A program made the translations under genes and the position numbers. From an uncultured Acetobacteraceae bacterium (GTDB lineage: Bacteria; Pseudomonadota; Alphaproteobacteria; Acetobacterales; Acetobacteraceae): a stretch of DNA of 31,696 nucleotides. The stretch covers positions 1 through 31,696 of the forward strand of contig CALGVL010000153.1 of the NCBI GenBank assembly GCA_937930165.1, read 5' to 3'. The notes under the pieces were generated by a model. It ran no database searches, was not told where the DNA came from, and saw nothing but the letters and a program-made list of their open reading frames with translations. Of the stretch, positions 23,171-29,812 are shown piece after piece (positions within the stretch are counted from its first letter, which is position 1; each line of letters opens with the position of its first letter).

Positions 23171-23992
23171 TCAGACCTCCGGCATCAACTGGGAAAGCCG
23201 TCCGCCCTGCCGCAGCGGCTCGACCCGGCGGGCCAGGCCGGTCGCGTCGTCGGTCTCGACGAAGAGGCCGCAGATGGTCGCCTCGCCTTCTGCCGGGGAG
23301 AGCCGCTCGCCCGGCATCTTGCGCCAGAAGCGCAGGGAGGCGCCGGCCTTCTGCATGCCGATAACGCTGTCGTAATCGCCGCACATGCCGGCATCGGTCA
23401 CATAGGCGGTGCCGCCGGGCAGGATCTGATGGTCGGCCGTGGGCACATGGGTGTGGGTGCCGACCACCAGGCTCACCATGCCGTCGAAACTATGGCCGAA
23501 GGCCTGCTTTTCGCTGCTGGCCTCGGCATGGAAGTCAATCACCGCGGCCTGGATGGTGCCGCCCTGGCCCATCCGATGCTTCTGCAACTCTGCCTGCACG
23601 GCACGGAATGGGTCGTCCAGCGGCTCCATGAACAGCCGGCCCATGGCGTTCACCACCAGGGCATGGCGGCCGCCGGGCAGTTCCGCGACGCAGGCGCCGC
23701 GCCCCGGCGTGCCGGGCGGGTAGTTGATGGGCCGGATCAGCCGCGGCTCGGATTCGATGTAGGGGATAAGCTCCTTCTTGTCCCAGCTATGGTTGCCGAG
23801 GGTGATCACATCCGCCCCCGCCGCCAGGAAGGCGCGCGCCATCTCCGGCGCCAGGCCGAAGCCGTGGCTGGCATTCTCCCCGTTCACCACCACCAGATCG
23901 AGGGAAAGCCGCGTCCGCAGCCCAGGCAGAGCCGCCACCACCGCGTCCCGGCCGGTGCGGCCGACGACATCGCCCAGGAACAGGATCCTCAC
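23171..23992 (-). CDS. ymdB: YmdB-family metallophosphoesterase
   Basis: Calcineurin-like phosphoesterase of the YmdB (TIGR00282) family, 273 residues. The family hydrolyses 2',3'-cyclic nucleotides, and Bacillus YmdB influences RNA levels and developmental decisions. The binuclear metal site is complete: Asp 8 (FLGDVVGRTG), Glu 39-Asn 40 (NGENASHGFG), Asn 67-His 68 (TLGNHSWD), His 155 (DFHAEASSEK), His 180 and 182 (GTHTHVPTAD). Length is typical. It follows fau after four bases in the conserved alphaproteobacterial order zapA, 6S RNA, fau, ymdB and is probably cotranscribed with fau. Confidence 0.95.
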   Translation of the reverse strand: MRILFLGDVVGRTGRDAVVAALPGLRTRLSLDLVVVNGENASHGFGLAPEMARAFLAAGADVITLGNHSWDKKELIPYIESEPRLIRPINYPPGTPGRGACVAELPGGRHALVVNAMGRLFMEPLDDPFRAVQAELQKHRMGQGGTIQAAVIDFHAEASSEKQAFGHSFDGMVSLVVGTHTHVPTADHQILPGGTAYVTDAGMCGDYDSVIGMQKAGASLRFWRKMPGERLSPAEGEATICGLFVETDDATGLARRVEPLRQGGRLSQLMPEV

Positions 23993-23996
23993 GCGC

Positions 23997-24593
23997 TCAC
24001 GCTCCGCATTCGATCACTCCCGCCTCGGTTGCCACGCGGGGGAGTAACGCATCCTCCGGCCCGGCCGGCACCTCGGGCACCTCCTGCGCCGCATGGGCGC
24101 AACCGATGGCGGTGGCGCCGGGCAGGCAGGCCAGGGTCCGGTCGTAATAGCCGCCACCATAGCCGAGGCGCCGGCCGGCGCGGTCGAAGGCCAGCAGCGG
24201 CACCAGCAGCCAGTCCGGGCGGAGTTCCTCCCCCTGCGCGGGCTGGCGCGTGCCGAGGGGACCGCGGGCCAGCGCCTCGCCCCAGCGCCAGCGGCGGAAG
24301 CGCAGCGGCTGGCCGCGCCGCGGCGTGACCGGCAGGGTGATCACATGGCCGCGCCCGAGCAGCGCCAGCAGCAGCGGGCGGATGTCGATCTCGGGGCCCA
24401 TGGGCCAGAAGCCGGCCACCACGGCACCGGGCGGCGGCGGGCAGGTGGCGAGCACATGCCCGGCCAGCCGTACCCCGTTGCGCGGGTCGCAGCTGGCGCG
24501 GCGCTCGAAGGCCGCGAGGCGCGCCTGCGCCTTCAGCTCCTGCAGCAGCGCCGGATCGGGGATGGAGGGGGAAAGCGAGTGCGGAGCCACCAT
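23997..24593 (-). CDS. fau: 5-formyltetrahydrofolate cyclo-ligase
   Basis: Converts 5-formyl-THF to 5,10-methenyl-THF with ATP, salvaging folate. The 198 residues carry an N-terminal helix with a basic stretch (KAQARLAAFERRAS) for substrate and nucleotide phosphates, GFWPMGPEIDIRPLL, and the C-terminal family signature LLAFDRAGRRLGYGGGYYDR (about 140-159). The ATG at 24593 is preceded by a purine-rich GGGAGGGTGAG stretch that also lies near the end of the putative 6S RNA. The zapA/6S RNA/fau linkage is conserved well beyond alphaproteobacteria (ssrS-ygfA in E. coli) and supports both calls. Confidence 0.95.
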   Translation of the reverse strand: MVAPHSLSPSIPDPALLQELKAQARLAAFERRASCDPRNGVRLAGHVLATCPPPPGAVVAGFWPMGPEIDIRPLLLALLGRGHVITLPVTPRRGQPLRFRRWRWGEALARGPLGTRQPAQGEELRPDWLLVPLLAFDRAGRRLGYGGGYYDRTLACLPGATAIGCAHAAQEVPEVPAGPEDALLPRVATEAGVIECGA

Positions 24594-24609
24594 GGCCGTT
24601 GGCGTCTCA

Positions 24610-24736
24610 CCCTCCCAAGGCCTGCGCTAGCAGGTGGGCGCCAGGTATCCGGACCACGATCCGGACAGTGCCAGCTCCCGGAGGATGCTCATTGGCCCCG
24701 GGGATGAATTGCCTGACGCACCGGGCAGCCCCGCCC
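24610..24736 (-). ncRNA. ssrS: 6S RNA (predicted by synteny and fold)
   Basis: 6S RNA mimics an open promoter and sequesters sigma-70 RNA polymerase. The call rests on position, in the only sizeable gap between zapA and fau on their strand, and on fold. A closing stem pairs GGTGCGTCAGG (24722-24712) with CCTGGCGCCCACC (24645-24633). A GC-rich terminal stem region includes CCCCGGGGCC and CCTCCGGGAGCTGG. A small TCCGGA-TCGTGG-TCCGGA hairpin sits on the 3' side, where a 6S central-bubble hairpin is expected. A -10-like TATAT lies about 6-10 bases upstream of the proposed start. Ends are approximate; the RNA may run closer to the fau start. Confidence 0.65.
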
Positions 24737-24740
24737 AGCC

Positions 24741-24747
24741 CATATAG
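24741..24747 (-). promoter_or_regulatory. -10-like box for the 6S RNA
   Basis: Read on the minus strand the bases are CTATATG, an AT-rich island in very GC-rich DNA between the zapA stop and the predicted 6S RNA. The spacing to the proposed transcript start is right for a -10 element. A -35 element was not clear; it would fall inside the zapA 3' end. Confidence 0.4.
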
Positions 24748-24766
24748 GGTGCCGGCAGGCCCCCGG

Positions 24767-25111
24767 CTAGGGACGGTCGAGGGTCTGGGCAATGCCCTCG
24801 ATCCGCTCGGCGATGCGGGCCAGGCGCTCGGCGAGCTGCGGGTCGGGCGAAGGCGCCGGCGCGGCCTGGGCGGGCATCGCGGCGGCGCCCGGCTGCCGCG
24901 CCATCTCGGCCCGCAGGTCGCTCAACTCGTCGGCCAGCAGCAGCGCCACATGCAGCAGCATGCGCGCTTCCGAGAATTGGCCGCCCATCGCGCGGATAAC
25001 CCGCACCTTGTCCTCGATCTGGGAAACCAGGTTGAGGACGTGCTGTTCCTCACCATCCTTGCAGCCGATGGTGTGGTTGTAGCCGTTCACCCGGACGGTG
25101 ACCTGCCCCAC
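24767..25111 (-). CDS. zapA: Cell division protein ZapA
   Basis: Small cytoplasmic protein (114 residues) that bundles FtsZ protofilaments at the division ring. The N-terminal domain shows the family pattern VTVRVNGYNHTIGCKDGEEQ then a helix with IEDKVRVIRAMGGQFSEARM, and a long C-terminal helix (LLHVALLLADELSDLRAEMA). A Pro/Ala-rich linker and a final short coiled coil follow. It starts three bases after the stop of the coiled-coil gene upstream, so the two form an operon. The following gap carries the 6S RNA gene. Confidence 0.93.
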   Translation of the reverse strand: MGQVTVRVNGYNHTIGCKDGEEQHVLNLVSQIEDKVRVIRAMGGQFSEARMLLHVALLLADELSDLRAEMARQPGAAAMPAQAAPAPSPDPQLAERLARIAERIEGIAQTLDRP

Positions 25112-25114
25112 CTC

Positions 25115-25354
25115 CTAATCCTCCTCGCCCCGATCGTCGCTGTGGCGGAACTCATCCTGCATGGCGGCGCGGAGCCGGGCGATGGTCGCATCCAGGCGCT
25201 CCGCCAGGGCCGCCACCTCGGCGCGCGGGACCATATCGGCCGGCGCCGGATGGGCGCGGGCCAGGGCGGCTGGCAGCGCCTGCGCCAGCCGCTCCACCCC
25301 CGCCTCCAGCCTTGCCGCCGCCTGCATCAGGGGGTCGCCCGTACCGTCGCTCAT
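25115..25354 (-). CDS. Small coiled-coil protein upstream of zapA
   Basis: A 79-residue, Ala/Arg/Glu-rich helical protein starting MSDGTGDPLMQAAARLEAGV, with heptad-like spacing through VERLAQALPAAL and AEVAALAERLDATIARLRAA. Alphaproteobacteria often carry such a small coiled-coil gene (annotated DUF4164 or hypothetical) directly before zapA, and a role at the division site is a reasonable guess by association. GGGAG precedes the ATG. The family name is from context rather than clear sequence signature. Confidence 0.75.
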   Translation of the reverse strand: MSDGTGDPLMQAAARLEAGVERLAQALPAALARAHPAPADMVPRAEVAALAERLDATIARLRAAMQDEFRHSDDRGEED

Positions 25355-25441
25355 CCCGCTCCCGCAGACCGAGGATTTATGAATCGATCGGCCGGAACGC
25401 TGCGCTGGACGCGGCCATCCCGGCATGCTGGAAGGCTTCGC

Positions 25442-25897
25442 ATGGGCGCCGGGACGGGTCAACGCCAACTGGGGGCAGGCGCGGCGGCCGAGGCCGCCCC
25501 GGCCGTCATCGTGCATGACCCGGCGCAGGCCGAGGCCGCGCTGGCGGCTGCCGGCCCGCGCGGCGTGCTGCTGCTCTCCGCCCCCGGCGCGGCGGGGAGC
25601 CTGGGCGCAGCCTGGTTCCTGGCCCTGGTCGCCCGCGCCGCGGCGGCGTGGCCCGGGGCGCGGCACTGGGCCGCGCTCGATTGTGGCGATGCGCCGGGCC
25701 ATGCGCTGGCGGCGATCCGAGCGGGGGCGCGGCTGCTGATCCTCGATCCCGCCTGCCCGGCCTTTCCCGCCGTCGCAGCCGCTGCGGCGGAGGCGGGGGC
25801 GGTAGTCTGGCCGGTGCGGCCGCCGGCGCTCGACCTGCGCCGGCTCGATCCGCAGCATCCCGGCGGGCGCGCGAAGCTCGCCGCCTGGCTCGGCTGA
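25442..25897 (+). CDS. Unknown protein before fructose-bisphosphate aldolase
   Basis: A 151-residue Ala-rich protein, family not recognised. It has alternating hydrophobic strands and helices (PAVIVHDPAQAEAALAAAGP, GVLLLSAPGAAGSLGAAWFL, HWAALDCGDAPGHALAAIRA, LLILDPACPAF) that look like a small Rossmann-like alpha/beta domain, and ends HPGGRAKLAAWLG. GGAAGG lies six bases before this ATG. An in-frame ATG at 25379, also with a purine site, would add 21 basic residues but leave only 24 bases to the divergent coiled-coil gene. In many alphaproteobacteria this divergent position next to zapA is taken by tkt-gap-pgk ahead of the aldolase gene. Those glycolytic genes are absent here. A short CGATGC-type hairpin (25930-25945) follows the stop. 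Confidence 0.6.
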   Translation: MGAGTGQRQLGAGAAAEAAPAVIVHDPAQAEAALAAAGPRGVLLLSAPGAAGSLGAAWFLALVARAAAAWPGARHWAALDCGDAPGHALAAIRAGARLLILDPACPAFPAVAAAAAEAGAVVWPVRPPALDLRRLDPQHPGGRAKLAAWLG

Positions 25898-26036
25898 AGG
25901 CGAGGGCGGCGCTCCTCGCGCGAATGCCGGCATCGCTGGCGATGCGGTGAGCGGCCCGCGCCGCCGCACCAGATGACAGGCGTTGTGCTGTCCGCTACAT
26001 CGCAGCAAGGCCGAAGGAAAGTTGGAGGAGGTGCGG

Positions 26037-26960
26037 ATGCAGCTCACACCGAAGGTGAAAGAGATCCTCTCCTGGTACGAGAGCGACAATCCCGGCACCA
26101 AGGCGAATCTCGCCCGCATCCTCATGCAGGGGAAGCTGGGCGGCACCGGCCGCATGGTGATCCTGCCGGTGGACCAGGGCTTCGAGCACGGCCCGGCCCG
26201 CAGCTTCGCCCCGAATCCGGCTGCCTATGACCCGCGCTATCATTTCGAGTTGGCGATCGAGGCCGGGCTGAACGCCTATGCCGCGCCGCTCGGCATGATC
26301 GAGGCCGGGGCCGCGAGCTTCGCCGGCGCCATCCCGACCATCCTGAAGGTGAACAGCAGCAACAGCCTGTCCACCACCAAGGACCAGGCGGTGACCGGCA
26401 GCGTCGCTGACGCGCTGCGCCTGGGCTGCTCGGCCATCGGCTTCACCATCTATCCGTCCTCCGAGCATCAGTTCGAGATGATGGAGGAACTGCGTGAACT
26501 GGCCGAGGAGGCGAAGGCCTCCGGCCTCGCCGTGGTGGTGTGGAGCTACCCGCGCGGCCCGATGCTGGACAAGACCGGCGAGACCGCGCTGGATATCTGC
26601 GCCTATGCCGCGCATATGGCCGCGCTGCTCGGCGCGCACATCATCAAGGTGAAGCCGCCGACCAGCGCGATCAGCCTGGAAGCCGCGAAGAAGACCTATG
26701 AGAAGTACCCGGTGGATGTGAACGACCCGGTCGCGCGCATCCGCCATGTGGTGCAGGCCTGCTTCAACGGCCGCCGCCTGGTGGTGTTCTCCGGCGGCGA
26801 GGCGAAGGAGACCGGCGGCATCATGGAGGAGGTGAAGGCCATCCATGCCGGCGGCGGCAACGGCTCCATCATCGGCCGCAACACCTTCCAGCGGCCGAAG
26901 GCGGAGGCGCTGAAGCTGCTCTCCGACATCATCGACATCTACAAGTCGCCGGTCGGCTGA
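26037..26960 (+). CDS. fbaB: Class I fructose-bisphosphate aldolase (FbaB/archaeal type)
   Basis: Cleaves or forms fructose-1,6-bisphosphate through a Schiff base, without a metal, in the cytoplasm. The 307 residues match the DhnA/FbaB family: ILPVDQGFEHGPARSF (42-57) at the N-terminus, FELAIEAGLNAYAAPLGMIE, VVVWSYPRGP, the Schiff-base lysine region AHIIKVKPPT (Lys 204 or 206), and C-terminal phosphate-binding loops FSGGEAKE and GGGNGSIIGRNTFQRP. A very strong GGAGGAGG site lies about six bases upstream of the ATG. The stop overlaps the thiE start by one base. Confidence 0.95.
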   Translation: MQLTPKVKEILSWYESDNPGTKANLARILMQGKLGGTGRMVILPVDQGFEHGPARSFAPNPAAYDPRYHFELAIEAGLNAYAAPLGMIEAGAASFAGAIPTILKVNSSNSLSTTKDQAVTGSVADALRLGCSAIGFTIYPSSEHQFEMMEELRELAEEAKASGLAVVVWSYPRGPMLDKTGETALDICAYAAHMAALLGAHIIKVKPPTSAISLEAAKKTYEKYPVDVNDPVARIRHVVQACFNGRRLVVFSGGEAKETGGIMEEVKAIHAGGGNGSIIGRNTFQRPKAEALKLLSDIIDIYKSPVG

Positions 26961-27667
26961 TGGCTGCTGGCCCGTCCGGGCGGAATGGCGGCAGCGCGGA
27001 ACACCCGCGCTGCCGTTTGTATTTGATCACTCCGCCTTCCCTGCCGGACCCGGCGCGCTTCGCCGCGGAGGATCTCGCCCGCGCCCTCGATGCCGGGGAT
27101 GTGGCGGCGCTGCAGATCCGGCTGAAGGATGTGGATGACGACGCGATCCGCCGCGCCACCGAGGTGCTGCTGCCGGTGGCGCAGTCCCGCGGCGTCGCGG
27201 TGCTGATGAACGACCGCGCCGACCTGGCGGTGGAACTCGGCTGCGACGGCGCGCATCTGGGGCAGGAGGACGGCAACCACGCCGAGGGCCGCCGCATCCT
27301 CGGGCCGGACCGCACGCTCGGCATCACCTGCCACAACTCCCGCCACCTGGCGATGGAGGCGGGGGAGGTGGGGGCCGACTATGTCGCCTTCGGCGCCTTC
27401 TTCCCGACCTCGACCAAGGAGGCGAAGCACCGCGCCACGCCGGACATCCTGGAATGGTGGAGCGAGATGTTCGAGCTTCCCTGCGTCGCGATCGGCGGCA
27501 TCACCGCGGCGAATTGCGCGCCTCTGGTCAAGGCCGGGGCGGATTTCCTGGCGGTGGTCGGGGCGGTGTGGAACCACCCGGAAGGCCCGGCTGCCGGCGT
27601 GCGGGCAATGAACGCGGCCATCGGGGCGGCGTTGAGGAGCTGTTCACCTGGTCCAAGCGGCAGCTGA
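26960..27667 (+). CDS. thiE: Thiamine phosphate synthase, C-terminus altered by IS66 tail
   Basis: TIM-barrel enzyme joining HMP-pyrophosphate and thiazole phosphate to thiamine phosphate. The 235 residues show CRLYLITPPSLPD, ALQIRLKDVDDDAIRRA in place of the usual QLREK pyrophosphate loop (a form seen in alphaproteobacteria), VLMNDRADLAVELGCDGAHL, GITCHNSRHLAMEAGEVGAD, VAFGAFFPTSTKEAKH and CVAIGGITAANCAPLVKAGA, all in order. Start coupling to the aldolase gene is by TGATG. The last roughly 11 codons (from about 27632) are encoded by DNA that, in another frame, is the IS66 transposase remnant, so the native end was replaced. All catalytic parts precede the junction, so activity is probably kept. 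Confidence 0.9.
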   Translation: MAAGPSGRNGGSAEHPRCRLYLITPPSLPDPARFAAEDLARALDAGDVAALQIRLKDVDDDAIRRATEVLLPVAQSRGVAVLMNDRADLAVELGCDGAHLGQEDGNHAEGRRILGPDRTLGITCHNSRHLAMEAGEVGADYVAFGAFFPTSTKEAKHRATPDILEWWSEMFELPCVAIGGITAANCAPLVKAGADFLAVVGAVWNHPEGPAAGVRAMNAAIGAALRSCSPGPSGS

Positions 27668-27987
27668 TACGACTGGCGGGCGGCAGCCCGACCACGAAGG
27701 TGATCCACTATTCGTTGAACCACCGTGCCGGCCTGGTCGGATTCCTCGACGATGGCGATATCGAACTCGACATCAACACCGTCGAGCGCGTCATCCGGTC
27801 CCCCTGACTCGGCCGGAAGAATGCCTTCCTTGCCTCCGGCGATGATGGCGGGGAACGCCGGGCCATGGTGGCTGCAATCTGCAAGCTGAACGGTGTCGAT
27901 CCACAGCTCGACTTCACCAACCTGCTGACCCGCCTCGTCAATGGCTGGCCCAATAGCCGCAGTGACGAACTCATGCCGTGGTGCTGA
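27634..27987 (+). mobile_element. IS66-family transposase tail, decayed
   Basis: One frame encodes the C-terminal part of an IS66 TnpC transposase: EELFTWSKRQLIRLAGGSPT, HYSLNHRAGLVGFLDDGDIE, LDINTVERVIR (including the final Glu of the catalytic DDE set, in NTVERVIR). A TGA stop follows at 27805-27807, then LGRKNAFLASGDDGGERRAM, ICKLNGVDP, LLTRLVNGWPNSRSDELMPW and the stop at 27985. The internal TGA replaces the family's conserved residue before LGRKN, and about five residues are missing before ICKLNG. The 5' two thirds of the element and both inverted repeats are absent or unrecognised. It abuts and overlaps the end of thiE. Confidence 0.85.
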
Positions 27988-28020
27988 GCGGAAAGCAAGA
28001 GCATCCGGCCATCAAGCGCA

Positions 28021-28191
28021 GACGAGATGGGGCCGTGGACCTTGCTTGCCCGCTTCCTGTCAATCCATGCCTTGATCCATGACCACTTCCGTTCACGCCG
28101 GCACCGGGTAACCGCCGCACAACGCCACTGTGCCTGCGCCAAGGCTTTCCGGGGCTGGCGACAAGAGACATGCGCCTCAACGGCAGTGTGA
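28021..28191 (+). mobile_element. IS6-family transposase C-terminal scrap
   Basis: A frame ending at the TGA 28189-28191 reads LLARFLSIHALIHDHFRSRR, then HRVTAAQRHCACAKAFRGWR and QETCA. This matches the end of IS6-family DDE transposases (pattern AQRFLS-H--I---F---RHL-SA, then a final FR-WR--T). Only this last fifth of the protein remains, with no terminal inverted repeats. It follows the IS66 tail by 33 bases, so the two remnants mark repeated insertion at one spot. Confidence 0.6.
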
Positions 28192-28445
28192 ACCTGCAAG
28201 TCGTCGCGCTGCTCGACTTGGTGCAACCCTTACCCGAACAATTTGCCAATACCCTGGCAGAGCTTCGGTCGGGCGCCGACCCACAGCGCGATTGACCTCG
28301 CGGCCTGACCCGATACCAGCGCCGTGCCCGAGGCGCCGCAAGCTCCTACCGCTCCACGGAAGCCGGGCAAGGCCATGCAAGACTCTTCGCTCGCCTTAAG
28401 ATCGCCGGCCATCCGATCGAGGCTTGCTGCCGCCTCGGTAACGCA
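28192..28445. other. Spacer between IS scraps and merB, no gene seen
   Basis: About 250 bases of lower-GC sequence than the flanks. I see no coding frame with family similarity, no clear IS terminal repeat and no terminator with a T-run for merB. It probably belongs to the same foreign patch. Confidence 0.45.
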
Positions 28446-29054
28446 TCAGAAGAGTTTAGCGAGATCGACGCCGACCTGGAACGCTTCCTCAAGGGTCGCA
28501 ACGGCTATATCGGGTTGATCCCTCGTCGCCTTCTCAGCCACCTCGCGGCTCGCATAGAAGTTCGTCCGATCACAGAACGCCTTGCGGATGTCCGGTCCCT
28601 CAGGAGAGGCGAGGCTGACAGCCACAGTCGGCGGCGACACGTCCTTGACCCCTTCCACAGTCACCGTCAGTGCGATCGGCGTGCCCGTCGCCGGACACAA
28701 GGATCTTATCCTGGCGTCCTTCTTCATCACCACCGCAAACATCAGGCAGTCCATCGCGCACCAAGCATAGAGGGTGCGACCATCAACCTCGAAGGAGTGC
28801 CGTGTCGGCATCAAGGTGATGCCGGCCCCGACGATATTGCCGCAGCGGTCGCACTCGAGGATGTAATTGCGCTCTGCCCACCAGGTCGGAACCTGATCGG
28901 CGGGAGTGCAGATCAGGTCACCCGCCTGCTGAAGGGAAACCGGCTTGCCCTGCAGCAGAGATTGCACGAGTGGTCCGCCAGCCTTGATGAGCTCGAGGCC
29001 AGACTTGCTGGTCCATTTCGCCATCAATCGGCGGCGAACTTCACCGACATTCAT
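28446..29054 (-). CDS. merB: Organomercurial (alkylmercury) lyase
   Basis: Cleaves the carbon-mercury bond of organomercurials by protonolysis, releasing Hg(II), in the cytoplasm. The 202 residues match MerB end to end. An N-terminal winged-helix-like region contains GKPVSLQQAGDLICTPADQV. The catalytic core has GRTLYAWCAMDCLMF, SLCPATGTPIALTV, DIRKAFCDRTNFYAS and a C-terminal LEEAFQVGVDLAKLF. The residues equivalent to E. coli plasmid MerB Cys 96, Asp 99, Cys 117 and Cys 159 are Cys 99, Asp 102, Cys 120 and Cys 161, with near-identical spacing, so the active site is complete. GAAGGGGGGAC precedes the ATG. No merR, merA, merT or merP is in the window, and no MerR-type dyad was found upstream. 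Lower GC than its neighbours and flanking IS remnants indicate transfer. Confidence 0.93.
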   Translation of the reverse strand: MNVGEVRRRLMAKWTSKSGLELIKAGGPLVQSLLQGKPVSLQQAGDLICTPADQVPTWWAERNYILECDRCGNIVGAGITLMPTRHSFEVDGRTLYAWCAMDCLMFAVVMKKDARIRSLCPATGTPIALTVTVEGVKDVSPPTVAVSLASPEGPDIRKAFCDRTNFYASREVAEKATRDQPDIAVATLEEAFQVGVDLAKLF

Positions 29055-29239
29055 CAGCGTGTCCCCCCTTCAAGCCAGGTGCAGCTTACGGCGCATTTTA
29101 CGTTCTACGCCGAGGGCTTCCAGATTAGACCGAATCAGCAACATTCTATAGTGTCGGGATCGCTTGCCGAGTAGTCGGGTTGGCGGCCTGACCCCGGCGC
29201 CCCATCTCCCGTGACGCCCGGCGAGAGAGGAGTGCACCG
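29055..29239. promoter_or_regulatory. Divergent gap between merB and FMN reductase
   Basis: On the minus strand an AT-rich TATAGA (near 29145-29150) could serve as a -10 box for merB. A 24-codon frame (29144-29070, MLLIRSNLEALGVERKMRRK at its start) ends 15 bases before the merB ATG and might be a leader or the tail of a lost gene. Composition changes from AT-richer to GC-rich near 29160-29170, marking the right edge of the foreign patch. GAGAGAGGAG on the plus strand is the ribosome site of the FMN reductase. Confidence 0.35.
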
Positions 29240-29803
29240 ATGGCCCGTCCCTGTTCCGTCGTCAGCCTCTGCGGCAGCCTGCGTAAGGGGTCCTACAACG
29301 CCGCCATTGCCCGTGCCTTGCCGGAACTGGCGCCGGAGGGCATGAGGATCACGGCGCTGCAGGGCCTGGGCGAGATGCCACTCTATAATGCCGACATCCA
29401 GGCCCAGAGCTTTCCGGCCCCGGTGCTGGCCATGGCCGAGGCGATCCGTCAGGCGGATGGCGTTATCTTCGTGACGCCGGAATACAATTACTCAATGCCC
29501 GGCGTGTTGAAGAACGGGATAGACTGGCTTTCCCGCCTGCCGAACCAGCCTTTCGCCGGCAAGCCGGTGGCGATCCAGTCGGCTTCCATGGGCATCTTCG
29601 GGGGGGCGCGGGCGCAGTATCACCTGCGGCAGACCCTGGTCTTCGTCGAGGCCATCGCCATGACCCGGCCGGAGGTCATGGTCGGCAACGCCAAGAGCAA
29701 GATCTCCGATTCCGGCGAACTGACCGATGAGGCGACGCGGGACTTCATCCGGGGGCAACTGACCGCCTTCGCGGAGTTCATCGCGCGGCTCGGCAAGGGG
29801 TGA
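29240..29803 (+). CDS. NADPH-dependent FMN reductase (ChrR/azoreductase type)
   Basis: Flavodoxin-like cytoplasmic reductase of 187 residues that uses NAD(P)H and bound FMN to reduce quinones, azo dyes or metal oxyanions such as chromate. The phosphate-binding loop CGSLRKGSYNAAIARAL is at 11-27, and the FMN/isoalloxazine motif TPEYNYSMPGVLKNGIDWLS is at about 79-98, followed by GKPVAIQSASMGIFGGARAQ and a C-terminal helix. Both hallmarks match the ChrR/YieF/ArsH-related family. A strong ribosome site GAGAGAGGAG is present. It is transcribed divergently from merB and followed after nine bases by an FkbM methyltransferase. Confidence 0.93.
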   Translation: MARPCSVVSLCGSLRKGSYNAAIARALPELAPEGMRITALQGLGEMPLYNADIQAQSFPAPVLAMAEAIRQADGVIFVTPEYNYSMPGVLKNGIDWLSRLPNQPFAGKPVAIQSASMGIFGGARAQYHLRQTLVFVEAIAMTRPEVMVGNAKSKISDSGELTDEATRDFIRGQLTAFAEFIARLGKG

Positions 29804-29812
29804 GGGGCGGCA

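Noticed and set aside
28350..28520. Plus-strand frame reading LKIAGHPIEACCRLGNASEE across the merB 3' end
   Set aside because: Attractive composition but no start signal and no family recognised; it overlaps the well-supported merB end on the other strand.
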